A stretch of 64,000 nt of DNA from Deinobacterium chartae (GTDB lineage: Bacteria > Deinococcota > Deinococci > Deinococcales > Deinococcaceae): assembly GCF_014202645.1 (NCBI RefSeq), contig NZ_JACHHG010000015.1, positions 24,070-88,069 on the forward strand, written 5' to 3'. Below, piece after piece: positions 49,797 through 58,807 of the stretch. The number at the start of each line of letters is the position of its first letter. Position 1 is the first letter of the stretch. The position numbers and the translations under genes are program-made. Below the pieces are notes generated by a model. It searched no databases. It was not told where the DNA came from and saw nothing but the letters and a program-made list of their open reading frames with translations.

Positions 49797-50899
49797 CCCG
49801 CGCTCAAACGCTCAAAACCGCCCCCAAGAAGGCCCAGGACACCAGCCCGCTCGCCCTGGCGTGGCGCCGCTTCCGGCGCTCCAAGATCGGGGTCTTAAGC
49901 GGCTGGGTGCTGGTCGTGATGTATCTGGTGGCCCTGCTGGCCGGTTTCCTGGCACCGTATAACATCACCGCGCAGCACTACGACTACCCGTATCAGCCGC
50001 CGCAGCGCGTGCACATCATGCACGAAGGCAAGCTGATGCGCCCGTTCGTGTACGCGGTGAAAAAAGAGCGCGACCCGGTCACGTACATCTCGAGCTACGT
50101 CGAGGACAAGACCCAGCCGCTGCCGATCCGCTGGTTCGTGCGCGGCGAGGAGTACAGCTTCCTCGGCATCAAGACCGACCTGCACCTGTTCGGGGTCGAG
50201 GGCGGGTACTTCTTCCCGATCGGTACCGACAAGTTCGGCCGCGACCTGCTCTCGCGCATGCTGGTGGGCTCGCAGGTCTCGCTGACCGTGGGCATCATCG
50301 GCATCCTGATCTCGTTTTCCATCGGCATCGTGGTGGGCGGCATCTCGGGCTACTACGGCGGCGTGATCGACACGCTGATCCAGCGTTTCATCGAGGTGCT
50401 GCTGTCCTTCCCGCGCCTGCCGATCCTGCTGGCCCTCTCGGTGATCATTCCTCCCAGCTGGCCTTCGACCTACGTGTACCTGGGCATCGTGGCCGTACTC
50501 GCCCTGATCGGCTGGGCAGGCCTCGCCCGCGTGGTGCGCGGTCAGGTCATGGGGGCCCGCAACATCGACTACGTCTCGGCAGCGCGGGCCCTGGGTGCAG
50601 CCGACATGCGCATCGTGCTGCGCCACATCATGCCCAACCTCTCGTCTTACCTGGTGGTGACCGCCACGCTGGCCCTGCCCGGCTACATCCTGGGCGAGAG
50701 CGCGCTGTCCTTCCTGGGCCTGGGCATCAAAGAACCCATGACCTCGTGGGGCCTGCTGCTCAAGGATGCCCAGAACTTTGAGACGCTCAACCTGTACCCC
50801 TGGCTGCTGATTCCCGGCATCATGATCGTCATCTCGGTGCTGGCCTTCAACTTCTTTGGCGACGCTCTGCGCGACGCTGCCGACACCCAGAGCCGCTGA
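49793..50899 (+). CDS. ABC transporter permease (DppC type), muropeptide locus
   Basis: 368 aa, longer than usual DppC because of a roughly 90-residue periplasmic insertion after TM1 (EGKLMRPFVYAVKKERDPV...). The DppC signature appears as FPIGTDKFGRDLLSRMLVGSQ, and the EAA loop as DYVSAARALGAADMRIVLRHIMPNL. It pairs with the preceding permease. No ATPase gene is in the operon. Confidence 0.9.
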   Translation: MTRAQTLKTAPKKAQDTSPLALAWRRFRRSKIGVLSGWVLVVMYLVALLAGFLAPYNITAQHYDYPYQPPQRVHIMHEGKLMRPFVYAVKKERDPVTYISSYVEDKTQPLPIRWFVRGEEYSFLGIKTDLHLFGVEGGYFFPIGTDKFGRDLLSRMLVGSQVSLTVGIIGILISFSIGIVVGGISGYYGGVIDTLIQRFIEVLLSFPRLPILLALSVIIPPSWPSTYVYLGIVAVLALIGWAGLARVVRGQVMGARNIDYVSAARALGAADMRIVLRHIMPNLSSYLVVTATLALPGYILGESALSFLGLGIKEPMTSWGLLLKDAQNFETLNLYPWLLIPGIMIVISVLAFNFFGDALRDAADTQSR

Positions 50900-50915
50900 C
50901 CCTACGGAGGTTTTC

Positions 50916-52646
50916 ATGAAACGCATTGCCCTGACCGCTGCCCTGCTGAGCCTCGCCGCCCCCGCCCTGGCACAGACCAACGTGCCCGAGTCGCTGTTCC
51001 AGACCGTGGGCAAGCGCGGCGGCACCCTGACCCTGCCGCTGGGAGCCAGCCCCCAGAGCTTCAACTACTACGCGGTGCTGGACAACAACGCCTACACCGT
51101 GCTGAACAACGTCTTCGACCGCCTGATCACGCTTGACCCGTACTCGAACGAGCTGTTTCCGCAGCTGGCCGAGTCGTGGAAGTTCTCGGCGGACGGCAAG
51201 AGCGTCACCCTCAAGCTGCGCAAGGGCGTGAAGTGGTCGGACGGCAAGCCCTTTACCGCCGACGACGTGATCTTCACGTTGGTCGACCTCGCCTCGAACA
51301 CCGGCCTGCGCGCCAACCAGGCGGCGGTCTTTACCATCGGCGGCCAGCCGCTGAAGTTCCAGAAGGTCGATGACCTGACGGTCAAGGTCACCGCGCCCAA
51401 GCCCTACGGCGCCATGCTGCAGGCCCTGACCTTCACCCCGATCCTGCCCAAGCACAAGCTCGAGAAATTCAGCCCGCTCAAGAACCCGGACGCCTTCACC
51501 AAGGCCTGGGCCACCAACGTGGACCTCGACGACGTGGTGGGTACCGGCCCTTTCAAGCTGGCCAGCTACAGCGTGGACCAGAAGGTGACGCTGGTGCGCA
51601 ACCCGCACTCGTGGCGCGTGGACCCCAAAGGCCAGCAGCTGCCCTACATGGACCGCCTCGAGTACCTGATCATCAAGAACCCCGACGCGCAGATCGCGCA
51701 GTTCCGCGCGGGCCAGCTTGACTCGGCCCCGATCACCGGCGCGCAGTACCCGGACCTCAAGCGCCAGGAGGTCGCCGGCGCTCCTTTCAAGGTGCTGCGC
51801 GGAGTGGGCCTGAACAACCCGCCGCTGCACTGGGGCTTTAACTTCGACACCAAGGACCCCGAGCTGAAGAAGGCCTTCTCGAACGTCGCCTTCCGCCGTG
51901 CCATGCAGATGGCTGTGAACCGCGAGCGCATCATCGACACGGTCTTCAACGGTCTGGCCGGCCTGCCCGGTCACGGCACCGCCCCGATCAGCGAGTGGTA
52001 CCTGAACACCAAGGCCTCGCTGGGCAAGTTTGACCTCAAGGGTGCGGCCGCCGCGCTCGACAAGCTCGGCTACAAGGACACCAACGGCAACGGCGTGCGC
52101 AACCTGTCGCCCCGGCGCGAGCTCGAGTTCACCCTGACCTATGCGGCGGACTCCTCGACCATCCCGGCAACTGCCACCATCATCCAGAACGACCTCAAGA
52201 GCATCGGCGTCAAGGTGAACTTGCAGGGCATCCAGTCGAGCACCGTGCTGCCCACCGCGCTCGGCGGCAACTTCGAGAGCATCCTGCTGGCCTTCGGCGA
52301 TCAGCCCGACCCGCAGCTGCGCAAGGACATCTGGCAGCCGGGCGGCGCGCTGAACTACTGGCACCCTGCCGTGCGTCCGGAAAAAGAGGGCGGCACCCCG
52401 GTGTTCTCGGCCATGCAGCCCTGGGAAAAAGAGATCTACGACATCTTCGCCAAGGCCGAAACCCTGGCCGACCAGAAGGCCCGCAAGAACCTGTACGACC
52501 GCTGGCAGCGCCTGTTCGCCCAGAACCTGCCGGTGATCATGCTGGTCAAGCCGGACTCGGTCGCGGTGAACCACGCGCGCCTGGGCAACTACTTCGTCAA
52601 GGACAACCGCATTCTGTACAGCAACTTCACGGTGTTTGAGAAGTAA
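50916..52646 (+). CDS. ABC substrate-binding protein 2 of the muropeptide locus (SBP_bac_5)
   Basis: 576 aa with signal peptide KRIALTAALLSLAAPALAQ. Paralogue of binding protein 1 along its full length (shared PQSF.YY near the N-terminus, KLGYKDTNGNGVRN, GIQSST, LLAFGDQPDP, IWQPGGAL). Having two binding proteins for one permease pair suggests two related ligands, for example different muropeptides. ATG 50916 has CGGAGG. Followed by a long hairpin. Confidence 0.88.
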   Translation: MKRIALTAALLSLAAPALAQTNVPESLFQTVGKRGGTLTLPLGASPQSFNYYAVLDNNAYTVLNNVFDRLITLDPYSNELFPQLAESWKFSADGKSVTLKLRKGVKWSDGKPFTADDVIFTLVDLASNTGLRANQAAVFTIGGQPLKFQKVDDLTVKVTAPKPYGAMLQALTFTPILPKHKLEKFSPLKNPDAFTKAWATNVDLDDVVGTGPFKLASYSVDQKVTLVRNPHSWRVDPKGQQLPYMDRLEYLIIKNPDAQIAQFRAGQLDSAPITGAQYPDLKRQEVAGAPFKVLRGVGLNNPPLHWGFNFDTKDPELKKAFSNVAFRRAMQMAVNRERIIDTVFNGLAGLPGHGTAPISEWYLNTKASLGKFDLKGAAAALDKLGYKDTNGNGVRNLSPRRELEFTLTYAADSSTIPATATIIQNDLKSIGVKVNLQGIQSSTVLPTALGGNFESILLAFGDQPDPQLRKDIWQPGGALNYWHPAVRPEKEGGTPVFSAMQPWEKEIYDIFAKAETLADQKARKNLYDRWQRLFAQNLPVIMLVKPDSVAVNHARLGNYFVKDNRILYSNFTVFEK

Positions 52647-52663
52647 ATCCGGGTAAAGGATTC

Positions 52664-52720
52664 AGGACTTGGGCAAAAGTATGGGGAGCATCCCTGTGGC
52701 TTCGGTCCCAAGTCCTTTTC
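52664..52720 (+). other. Hairpin with T-tail after binding protein 2
   Basis: AGGACTTGGG (52664-52673) pairs with CCCAAGTCCT (52707-52716), enclosing a 33-nt loop with a smaller GGGGA/TCCC stem, then TTTT. It could terminate or attenuate before the hydrolase genes. Confidence 0.55.
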
Positions 52721-52751
52721 CTTGCCCTCACTCATCGATCGGAGGTTTTGC

Positions 52752-54263
52752 ATGCGCAAGTTCTGGCTGCTCCTGACCGCTACTTTAAGCCTCTCCCCTG
52801 CCCTGGCGCAAAGCGCGGCCGCCCCCTCGAGGCCCGAGGTGCGCAACCCCGCTCCGGGTGAACTGCGCGGCCTGTGGGTGGACGCTTTCGGTCCGGGTCT
52901 GCGCACTCCGCAAGAGATTGACCGTCTGGTGGCCGACGCGCGCGCCATGGGCGTGAACGTCCTGTTCGCCCAGGTCGGGCGGCGCGGCGACTGTTACTGC
53001 AACAACGCGGCGATGCCGCGCACCGAGGACCCCGCGGTTCCGGCCGGTTTTGACCCGCTGCAGGACCTGATCACCAAAGCGCACGCGCAGGGCATTCAGG
53101 TGCACGCCTGGATCATCACCACCGCCATCTGGAACCGCCTCGAGGCCCCCAAGGATCCGGCGCACGTGTTCAACACGCACGGTCCCAGCGCCCAGGGCAG
53201 CGACAACTGGCTGATGGTCCGCCACGACGGAGCCACCCGGGGCGGAGCCGACTACTACCTCGACCCCGGGCACCCGCAGGCGGCCGCGTACATCCGTGAG
53301 ATGTACCTGTCGGTGGTGCGCAACTACGACGTGGACGGCATTCAGTTTGACCGGGTGCGCTACCCGGACCAGAACGAACCGGCCGGACAGGCCAGTTGGG
53401 GCTACAACCCGGTGGCCCTCGAGCGCTACCGCGCCGAGACCGGAGCCAGCGGCATCCCGGCCCCGAACGACGAGCGCTGGAAGGCCTGGCGCCGCCAGCA
53501 GGTCACCCACCTGGTGCGCTCGGTGTACCTCGAGGCCAAGGCCCTCAAGCCCAACTTGTGGGTGAGTGCCGCCACCATCACCTACGGCGAGGGCCCGGCG
53601 ACCCTGCGCGACTTCCGCACCAAAACCCGCACCTACAACGAGGTGCTGCAGGACTGGGAGAGCTGGACCCGTCTGGGCTACTTGGACCTGAACGTGATGA
53701 TGAACTACAAGCGCGACTTCGTGCCCGCCCAGGCCAGCTGGTTTGACCAGTGGAACGCCTTCGGACGCCTTGCGCGCGGTCCGCGTTACGTGGTCTCGGG
53801 AGCCGCCATCTACCTCAACGACCAGGCCTCGAGCGTAAACCAGGCGCGCAAGGCCCAGGAGGCGGGCCTAGACGGCTGGGCCGGTTACTCGTACCGCACC
53901 CCCGACGCCGACGTGAACGCCCAGAAGCGCACGTACCTCGAGGTGCTGCCCGAACTGGCGGGCAAGCTCACCGGTCCGGGCGCGCCGTTCGCGCAGACGG
54001 CGAGCTGGGGTCAGCCCTCGCGGGGCCTGCACGCCATCCGGGGCCGCGTGACCGCTCAGCGCGGCCCGCTGGGCGGCCGCAGCGTGGAGCTGTGGACGGG
54101 CGGTCGCCTCTTCGCCCGCACCCAGACCGACGGCGAAGGGCGCTACGGCTTTGTCATCTTCCCGCTGGGCGAGGTGGAACTGCGCACCGAAGGTGCTGCG
54201 CCGCTTCGCCTCACCCCAGCGCTCGGGCGCGTGAACGACGCGCCAGAATTGAGCATTCCATGA
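52752..54263 (+). CDS. Secreted GHL10-family glycosidase (DigH-like)
   Basis: 503 aa. Signal peptide RKFWLLLTATLSLSPALA, then a TIM-barrel GHL10 domain (about 45-410): GELRGLWVDAFGPGLRTPQEI, VNVLFAQVGRRGDCYCN, IQVHAWIITTAIWN, DGIQFDRVRYP and LNVMMNYKRD. A C-terminal beta domain (about 420-503, RGRVTAQRGPLGGRSVELW...TQTDGEGRYGF) looks carboxypeptidase-regulatory-like. E. coli DigH/YddW of this family cuts denuded peptidoglycan glycan strands. It is the only hydrolase of the locus with an export signal, so it may act first, outside the cytoplasm. Confidence 0.82.
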   Translation: MRKFWLLLTATLSLSPALAQSAAAPSRPEVRNPAPGELRGLWVDAFGPGLRTPQEIDRLVADARAMGVNVLFAQVGRRGDCYCNNAAMPRTEDPAVPAGFDPLQDLITKAHAQGIQVHAWIITTAIWNRLEAPKDPAHVFNTHGPSAQGSDNWLMVRHDGATRGGADYYLDPGHPQAAAYIREMYLSVVRNYDVDGIQFDRVRYPDQNEPAGQASWGYNPVALERYRAETGASGIPAPNDERWKAWRRQQVTHLVRSVYLEAKALKPNLWVSAATITYGEGPATLRDFRTKTRTYNEVLQDWESWTRLGYLDLNVMMNYKRDFVPAQASWFDQWNAFGRLARGPRYVVSGAAIYLNDQASSVNQARKAQEAGLDGWAGYSYRTPDADVNAQKRTYLEVLPELAGKLTGPGAPFAQTASWGQPSRGLHAIRGRVTAQRGPLGGRSVELWTGGRLFARTQTDGEGRYGFVIFPLGEVELRTEGAAPLRLTPALGRVNDAPELSIP

Positions 54264-55363
54264 CCGGACTGGAACGACTGATCCAAGATCCCTCGCGGCT
54301 CGGCGCGGCCGGACGGGTGGGCCTGCTGACCCATCCGGCGGGCCTGACCCGCGACTTCGTGCCCGCCGCCGTCGCCCTGCAGCGCGCCGGGGTCCGCCTC
54401 GAGCGGCTGTACGGTCCCGAGCACGGCGTGGACGGTTCCGGGCACGCCGGAGAAGCCCCGGACCTCGACTCGGACACGGCCAGCGGCCTGCCCGCCCACA
54501 GCCTCTACCACAAGACCCTGCCCGAGATCACCGAACTGCTGCGGCAGGTGGATACCCTCCTGATCGACCTGCAGGACGTGGGAGTACGCTTTTACACCTA
54601 CATCTCGAGCCTGTGGCAGGTTCTGGAGGCCTCGCGCGAGGCCGGCATCCGCGTGGTGGTCCTCGACCGACCCAACCCGATCGGGTTCGGCCTCGAGGGC
54701 CCGGTGCTGCGCCCCGAGTTTCGCTCGTTCGTGGGCATTGCCGAGTTCCCGCTGCGTCACGGCCTGACCATCGGTGAGTTCGGTCACTGGGCGGCCGAGG
54801 TACTGGACGCGCAGGTCGAGGTGATCGAGACCGCCCTGGCGTCCTACGGCCCCGGAGGTCTGCCCTGGGTGCCGCCGTCGCCGAACCTGCCGGACCTCGA
54901 GAACGTGCTGCTGTACCCCGGTACGTGCCTGATCGAGGCGACCGAGGCTTCCGAGGGGCGCGGCACCGCGCTGCCGTTCCGCTGGGCCGGAGCGCCCGGC
55001 ATCGACGCGCACGCGCTGGCCGCGCGGCTGAACCGGGCGAACTTGGGCAACGTTCACTTCCGCCCCGCCTACTACCAGCCCACGCACTCCAAGCACGCGG
55101 ATACCCCCTGCGCGGGCGTGCAGGTGCACTTAACCGGTCCGCTGCCACGCGCCTTGCCGGTCGGGCTGGCCCTGGTAGGTGCCTTACACGAGCAGGGCGT
55201 GGAACTCAAGACCGACTGGCTGCAGAAACTGGTCGGCCTGCCCGCCGGAGAGATCCCGCTGGCACCCGAAACGGCCCTCGAGGTCTGCGCGCAGTGGGAA
55301 CAGCAGGCCCAGGCCTTTGCCCACGAACGCTTCGCACCGCACTGGCTGTATGCGCGCGACTGA
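54260..55363 (+). CDS. namZ: NamZ-type exo-beta-N-acetylmuramidase (DUF1343)
   Basis: 367 aa. GLLTHPAGL, LYGPEHGVDG, LLIDLQDVGVRFYTYISSLW and DRPNPIG are the hallmark blocks of DUF1343, now known as NamZ (GH171), which releases terminal MurNAc from peptidoglycan glycan ends. No signal peptide is present, unlike the secreted Bacillus enzyme, so it should work on imported fragments in the cytosol. ATGA overlap with the GHL10 gene. Followed by nagZ after 36 bp. Confidence 0.9.
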   Translation: MTGLERLIQDPSRLGAAGRVGLLTHPAGLTRDFVPAAVALQRAGVRLERLYGPEHGVDGSGHAGEAPDLDSDTASGLPAHSLYHKTLPEITELLRQVDTLLIDLQDVGVRFYTYISSLWQVLEASREAGIRVVVLDRPNPIGFGLEGPVLRPEFRSFVGIAEFPLRHGLTIGEFGHWAAEVLDAQVEVIETALASYGPGGLPWVPPSPNLPDLENVLLYPGTCLIEATEASEGRGTALPFRWAGAPGIDAHALAARLNRANLGNVHFRPAYYQPTHSKHADTPCAGVQVHLTGPLPRALPVGLALVGALHEQGVELKTDWLQKLVGLPAGEIPLAPETALEVCAQWEQQAQAFAHERFAPHWLYARD

Positions 55364-55399
55364 CGCGGCAGCCCCACAAGAAGGCCTGAACTAGGACAC

Positions 55400-56887
55400 A
55401 TGGACAAGTACAAGCTGACTCACCCGGCCCTGCGGCTCAGCCCGCTCTCGCAGGCCGAACGGCGCTTCCTCGAGCGGTACCGCCCCGGCGGGCTGTGCCT
55501 GTTCCGCGGCGAGTACACCGAACTCGAGGACGTGATGCGGCTCATGAACGAGCTGTATGACCTCCTGGGACCCGAGACGCTGATCTCGGTGGACCAGGAG
55601 GGCGGCTCGGTCCTGCGGCTCCCTCAGTTGCCCAGCAGCCCCGGCGCGATGGCGCTGGCCAGCGGCGACGACGAGGAACGCACCTACCGCATCGCGCGCG
55701 GCATGGCGCGCGGCCTGCGCGCTTTGGGCTTCAACGTGAACCTGGGGCCGGTGCTGGACATCAACAACAACCCCGCCAACCCGGTGATCTGCGAGCGCGC
55801 CTTCGGCGAAGACCCGGATACGGTCACCCGCCACGCCCTGGCCTACCTGCGCGCCCATCAGGACCAGGGCATCATGGCGGTGGGCAAACATTTCCCCGGC
55901 CACGGCGATACCGACGTGGACTCGCACCACGACCTGCCGGTCCTGGACAAGACCCTCGAGGAACTCGAGGCGACCGAACTCCGGCCGTTCCGCGCCGCGT
56001 TCGCAGCGGGGCTGGGCGGCCTGATGACCGCGCACATCCGCTTTCCGCGGATCGGCGAGCTGCCCGCGACCCTCTCGCCCGAGATCTTGGGCTACGCCCG
56101 CGAGGTGCTGGGCTTCGACGGCCTGATCTACACGGACGCCCTGGACATGCGCGCCCTGCTCGATCGCTACCCGCAGCACCTGGCGGCCGAACTGGCGGTC
56201 CTGGCCGGAGCCGACGCGGCGCTGGTCAAGGAAGACGAGGACGCTCCGGAGCGTCACGCGCGCATCCTCGAGGCCTTCGATCCCGATCCCCGGGCGGCCG
56301 AGCGCTCGCTGGCCCGCTGGCGGCGCGCCGTGCAGCGCTTCCCGCTGCGGCGCCCCGACCCGGCGCTGCTCGAGGCGGTGCTGTCCGACACCGAGCTGCA
56401 GCGTGACATCGAGGCGGCGGCGGCAGCAGCCTCCAGCTTCACCGGCCGCCCGCCGCTGCCCATCGGGCGCGGCGAACGCGTGCTGCTGCTCGCTCCTTTC
56501 GGTTCGGACGGCGGCTCGGCTTCCAACCCGGTGACCGTGTACGACCGCCTGGCCGCTCCGCTGCGCGAGGCCTTCGTCCACCTCGAGGTGCTGCACTACG
56601 ATCCGGTGAGCCCTGACCTGGCCGCCGTCAGCCGCAGCGCCCGCACGGCCGACGCGGTGGTGATGGCGACCTGCCGCCGGGTCAACATGGTGCCCGGTGA
56701 GCTGCAACTCGCCGCGCAGCTCGCGCAGCACCCGCGCGCGGTGCACGCCAACTTGTGGAACCCCTATCTCAGCCACGGCTTCCCGCTGCCGTCGGTCAAC
56801 ACCTTCGGCTTCGGCGCGGCCAGCCTGCGCGCCCTGGCCCACACGCTCGCCACCGGCGAGGCCCCGGGGAGGATTCATGTCGCCTGA
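55400..56887 (+). CDS. nagZ: Beta-N-acetylglucosaminidase NagZ (GH3)
   Basis: 495 aa. The GH3/NagZ signature KHFPGHGDTDVDSHHDLP (from about residue 163) includes the acid/base His, and YTDALDM holds the nucleophile Asp. ICERAFGEDP is another family block. It removes GlcNAc from GlcNAc-MurNAc or GlcNAc-anhydroMurNAc species. A C-terminal Rossmann-like domain (about 360-495) makes it longer than E. coli NagZ and closer to the two-domain Gram-positive form. No signal peptide. Ends 11 bp inside the amidase gene. Confidence 0.93.
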   Translation: MDKYKLTHPALRLSPLSQAERRFLERYRPGGLCLFRGEYTELEDVMRLMNELYDLLGPETLISVDQEGGSVLRLPQLPSSPGAMALASGDDEERTYRIARGMARGLRALGFNVNLGPVLDINNNPANPVICERAFGEDPDTVTRHALAYLRAHQDQGIMAVGKHFPGHGDTDVDSHHDLPVLDKTLEELEATELRPFRAAFAAGLGGLMTAHIRFPRIGELPATLSPEILGYAREVLGFDGLIYTDALDMRALLDRYPQHLAAELAVLAGADAALVKEDEDAPERHARILEAFDPDPRAAERSLARWRRAVQRFPLRRPDPALLEAVLSDTELQRDIEAAAAAASSFTGRPPLPIGRGERVLLLAPFGSDGGSASNPVTVYDRLAAPLREAFVHLEVLHYDPVSPDLAAVSRSARTADAVVMATCRRVNMVPGELQLAAQLAQHPRAVHANLWNPYLSHGFPLPSVNTFGFGAASLRALAHTLATGEAPGRIHVA

Positions 56888-57917
56888 GCCCCGCTTCGAC
56901 CCGGCGCGGCTGGATACCGCTTTCGCCCTGCTGGAAGCCTCGAGCATCGGCGCGGTGGCTGCGGCGGTCGTGACCGCCAACGGCGCAGTGCGCCAGCTCT
57001 CACGCGGCGTGGCCCACCTCGAGACCGGCGAGCCGCTCAGCGCACAGCACGCTTTTGACCTTGCCAGCCTGACCAAGGTGTTGGTCACCCTGCCCGAGGT
57101 GCTGAGCCTGATCGAGGACGGCCGCCTCAGCATCAACGACCGCCTGGGCCTGCACCTGCCCGACGCGGGCTGGATGCAAGAGGGCGCAGGCCTTGGCAGC
57201 GTCACGGTGGGCCAGTTGCTCACCCACTCGGCGGGCCTGCCCGCCTGGATGCCGCTGTACACCCACCCGGCCCCGCGCGCCGACCTGATCGCACGGGTGC
57301 TGCAAGTCAGCCTCGAGGCCGCGCCGGGCACGGCGGTGAAGTACTCGGACCTGGGCTTCATCCTGCTGGGCGAAGTGGTCGAGCGCCTGCGCGGCACCGG
57401 CCTCGAGGCGCTCGCCCGGCGGCGCGGCTGGGTGCACTTCCGCCCGCAGGGCCCGGCGGTCGCCACCGAGCGCTGCCCCTGGCGCGGACGCATCTTGCAG
57501 GGCGAGGTGCACGACGAGAACGCCTCGGCGCTGGGCGGTGTAAGCGGTCACGCCGGGGCCTTTGGCACCCTCGAGGACGTTGTGCGCGCCGCGCAGGCGT
57601 GGCTGACGGACGCGGTGAGTCCGGCCATGCGCGCCCTGATGACCCGCCCCTGGGTCAGCGAGGCCAGCGGCGCGCCGCGCGGCCTGGGCTGGATGCTGGG
57701 CCACCCGACCTGCTCGGGCGGCGAACTGTCCAGCCCGCAGGCCTTCGGGCACACCGGCTTCACCGGCACCAGCTTGTGGGTCGAGCCTACCCGGGGTTAC
57801 GCCACCGTCTTGCTCACCAACCGAGTTCACCCCACCCGCCACGGCGGGGACGAAATCATCCACCTGCGGCGCCGTTTTGCCAACGCGATCCACGCCGCCT
57901 ACCGAGGACCCGCATGA
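56877..57917 (+). CDS. AmiE-like serine hydrolase (class C beta-lactamase fold), probable MurNAc-L-Ala amidase
   Basis: 346 aa. Penicillin-recognising fold motifs are all present: SxxK as SLTK (S64-K67), YSD in VKYSDLGF (the YxN position), and HTG in FGHTGFTG. In B. subtilis the gene in the same place (AmiE, YbbE) is an N-acetylmuramyl-L-alanine amidase of this fold that strips stem peptides before NagZ and NamZ act; I infer the same here. A D-aminopeptidase or esterase is the alternative. No signal peptide. ATGA overlap with murQ. Confidence 0.82.
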   Translation: MSPEPRFDPARLDTAFALLEASSIGAVAAAVVTANGAVRQLSRGVAHLETGEPLSAQHAFDLASLTKVLVTLPEVLSLIEDGRLSINDRLGLHLPDAGWMQEGAGLGSVTVGQLLTHSAGLPAWMPLYTHPAPRADLIARVLQVSLEAAPGTAVKYSDLGFILLGEVVERLRGTGLEALARRRGWVHFRPQGPAVATERCPWRGRILQGEVHDENASALGGVSGHAGAFGTLEDVVRAAQAWLTDAVSPAMRALMTRPWVSEASGAPRGLGWMLGHPTCSGGELSSPQAFGHTGFTGTSLWVEPTRGYATVLLTNRVHPTRHGGDEIIHLRRRFANAIHAAYRGPA

Positions 57918-58807
57918 CCCAGTCTCAGTTACCCGGAACCGAACGCATCTCCGAGGCGCACCGCGACCTCGACACCCTGCCCACCGCCGACATCGTCACG
58001 GCCCTGCTCGAGGACCAGGCGCGCGGTGCGCAGGCGGCCCTCGAGGCGGCAGCGGCCCTGACCCGGGCGGCCGAGGAGATCGCCGCGCGCCTCGCGCGCG
58101 GCGGGCGGCTGCTGTACGCCGGAGCCGGGACCAGCGGCCGACTGGCCCAGCTAGACGCCGCCGAGCTGCCCCCCACCTTCTCCTGGCCCACCGAGCGCGC
58201 CGTGGCCCTGCTCGCCGGAGGCCGCGAGGCGATGTGGGAAGCCCGCGAGGGCGCCGAGGACGACGCCGAGCAGGGCGCTGCGGACCTGCTGGCCCTTGAC
58301 CCCGGTCCTAACGACGCGCTGCTGGCCATCGCCGCCTCGGGGACCACGCCGTACGCGCTCGGCGCCCTGCACGCTGCCAAACAGGTCGGAACGCTCGCGG
58401 TCGGCATCGCCAACAATCCTGGCACGCCTCTGCTGGCCGGGGCCGACATCGCCATCTTGCTCAACACCGGCCCCGAGGTGATCTCGGGCAGCACGCGCCT
58501 CAAGGCCGGAACCGCCCAGAAGATCGCGCTGAACACCCTGTCGAGCAGCGTGATGGTGCGGCTGGGCAAGGTGTACGGCAACTTGATGGTCGACCTCAAG
58601 GCCACCAACGCCAAGCTGCGCGCCCGCGCCGTACGCCTGGTCCAGGCCGCCACCGGCCACGGCGAGAGCGAGTCGGCCGCGGCCCTCGAGGCCTGCGGCT
58701 GGCAGGTTTCGGCCGCCACGGTGATGCTGCTGCGCGGCGTCAGCGCCGAGGAGGCCCGCGCACGTCTCGAGGCCAGCGGCGGTCACGTTCGGGCCGCCCT
58801 CGAGTGA
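57914..58807 (+). CDS. murQ: N-acetylmuramic acid 6-phosphate etherase
   Basis: 297-aa SIS-domain lyase converting MurNAc-6-phosphate to GlcNAc-6-phosphate and D-lactate. Motifs are TERISEAHRDLDTLPTADIV, LYAGAGTSGRLAQLDAAELPPTF with a catalytic Glu, EGAEDD with the second Glu, and SGTTPYALGAL. Full length. ATGA overlap upstream and GTGA overlap downstream place it firmly in the recycling operon. Confidence 0.95.
   Translation: MTQSQLPGTERISEAHRDLDTLPTADIVTALLEDQARGAQAALEAAAALTRAAEEIAARLARGGRLLYAGAGTSGRLAQLDAAELPPTFSWPTERAVALLAGGREAMWEAREGAEDDAEQGAADLLALDPGPNDALLAIAASGTTPYALGALHAAKQVGTLAVGIANNPGTPLLAGADIAILLNTGPEVISGSTRLKAGTAQKIALNTLSSSVMVRLGKVYGNLMVDLKATNAKLRARAVRLVQAATGHGESESAAALEACGWQVSAATVMLLRGVSAEEARARLEASGGHVRAALE

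Noticed and set aside
55391..57493. 700-residue minus-strand frame over nagZ and the amidase gene
   Set aside because: A shadow frame; the plus strand has complete GH3 and SxxK/YxN/HTG motifs with overlapping starts and stops.
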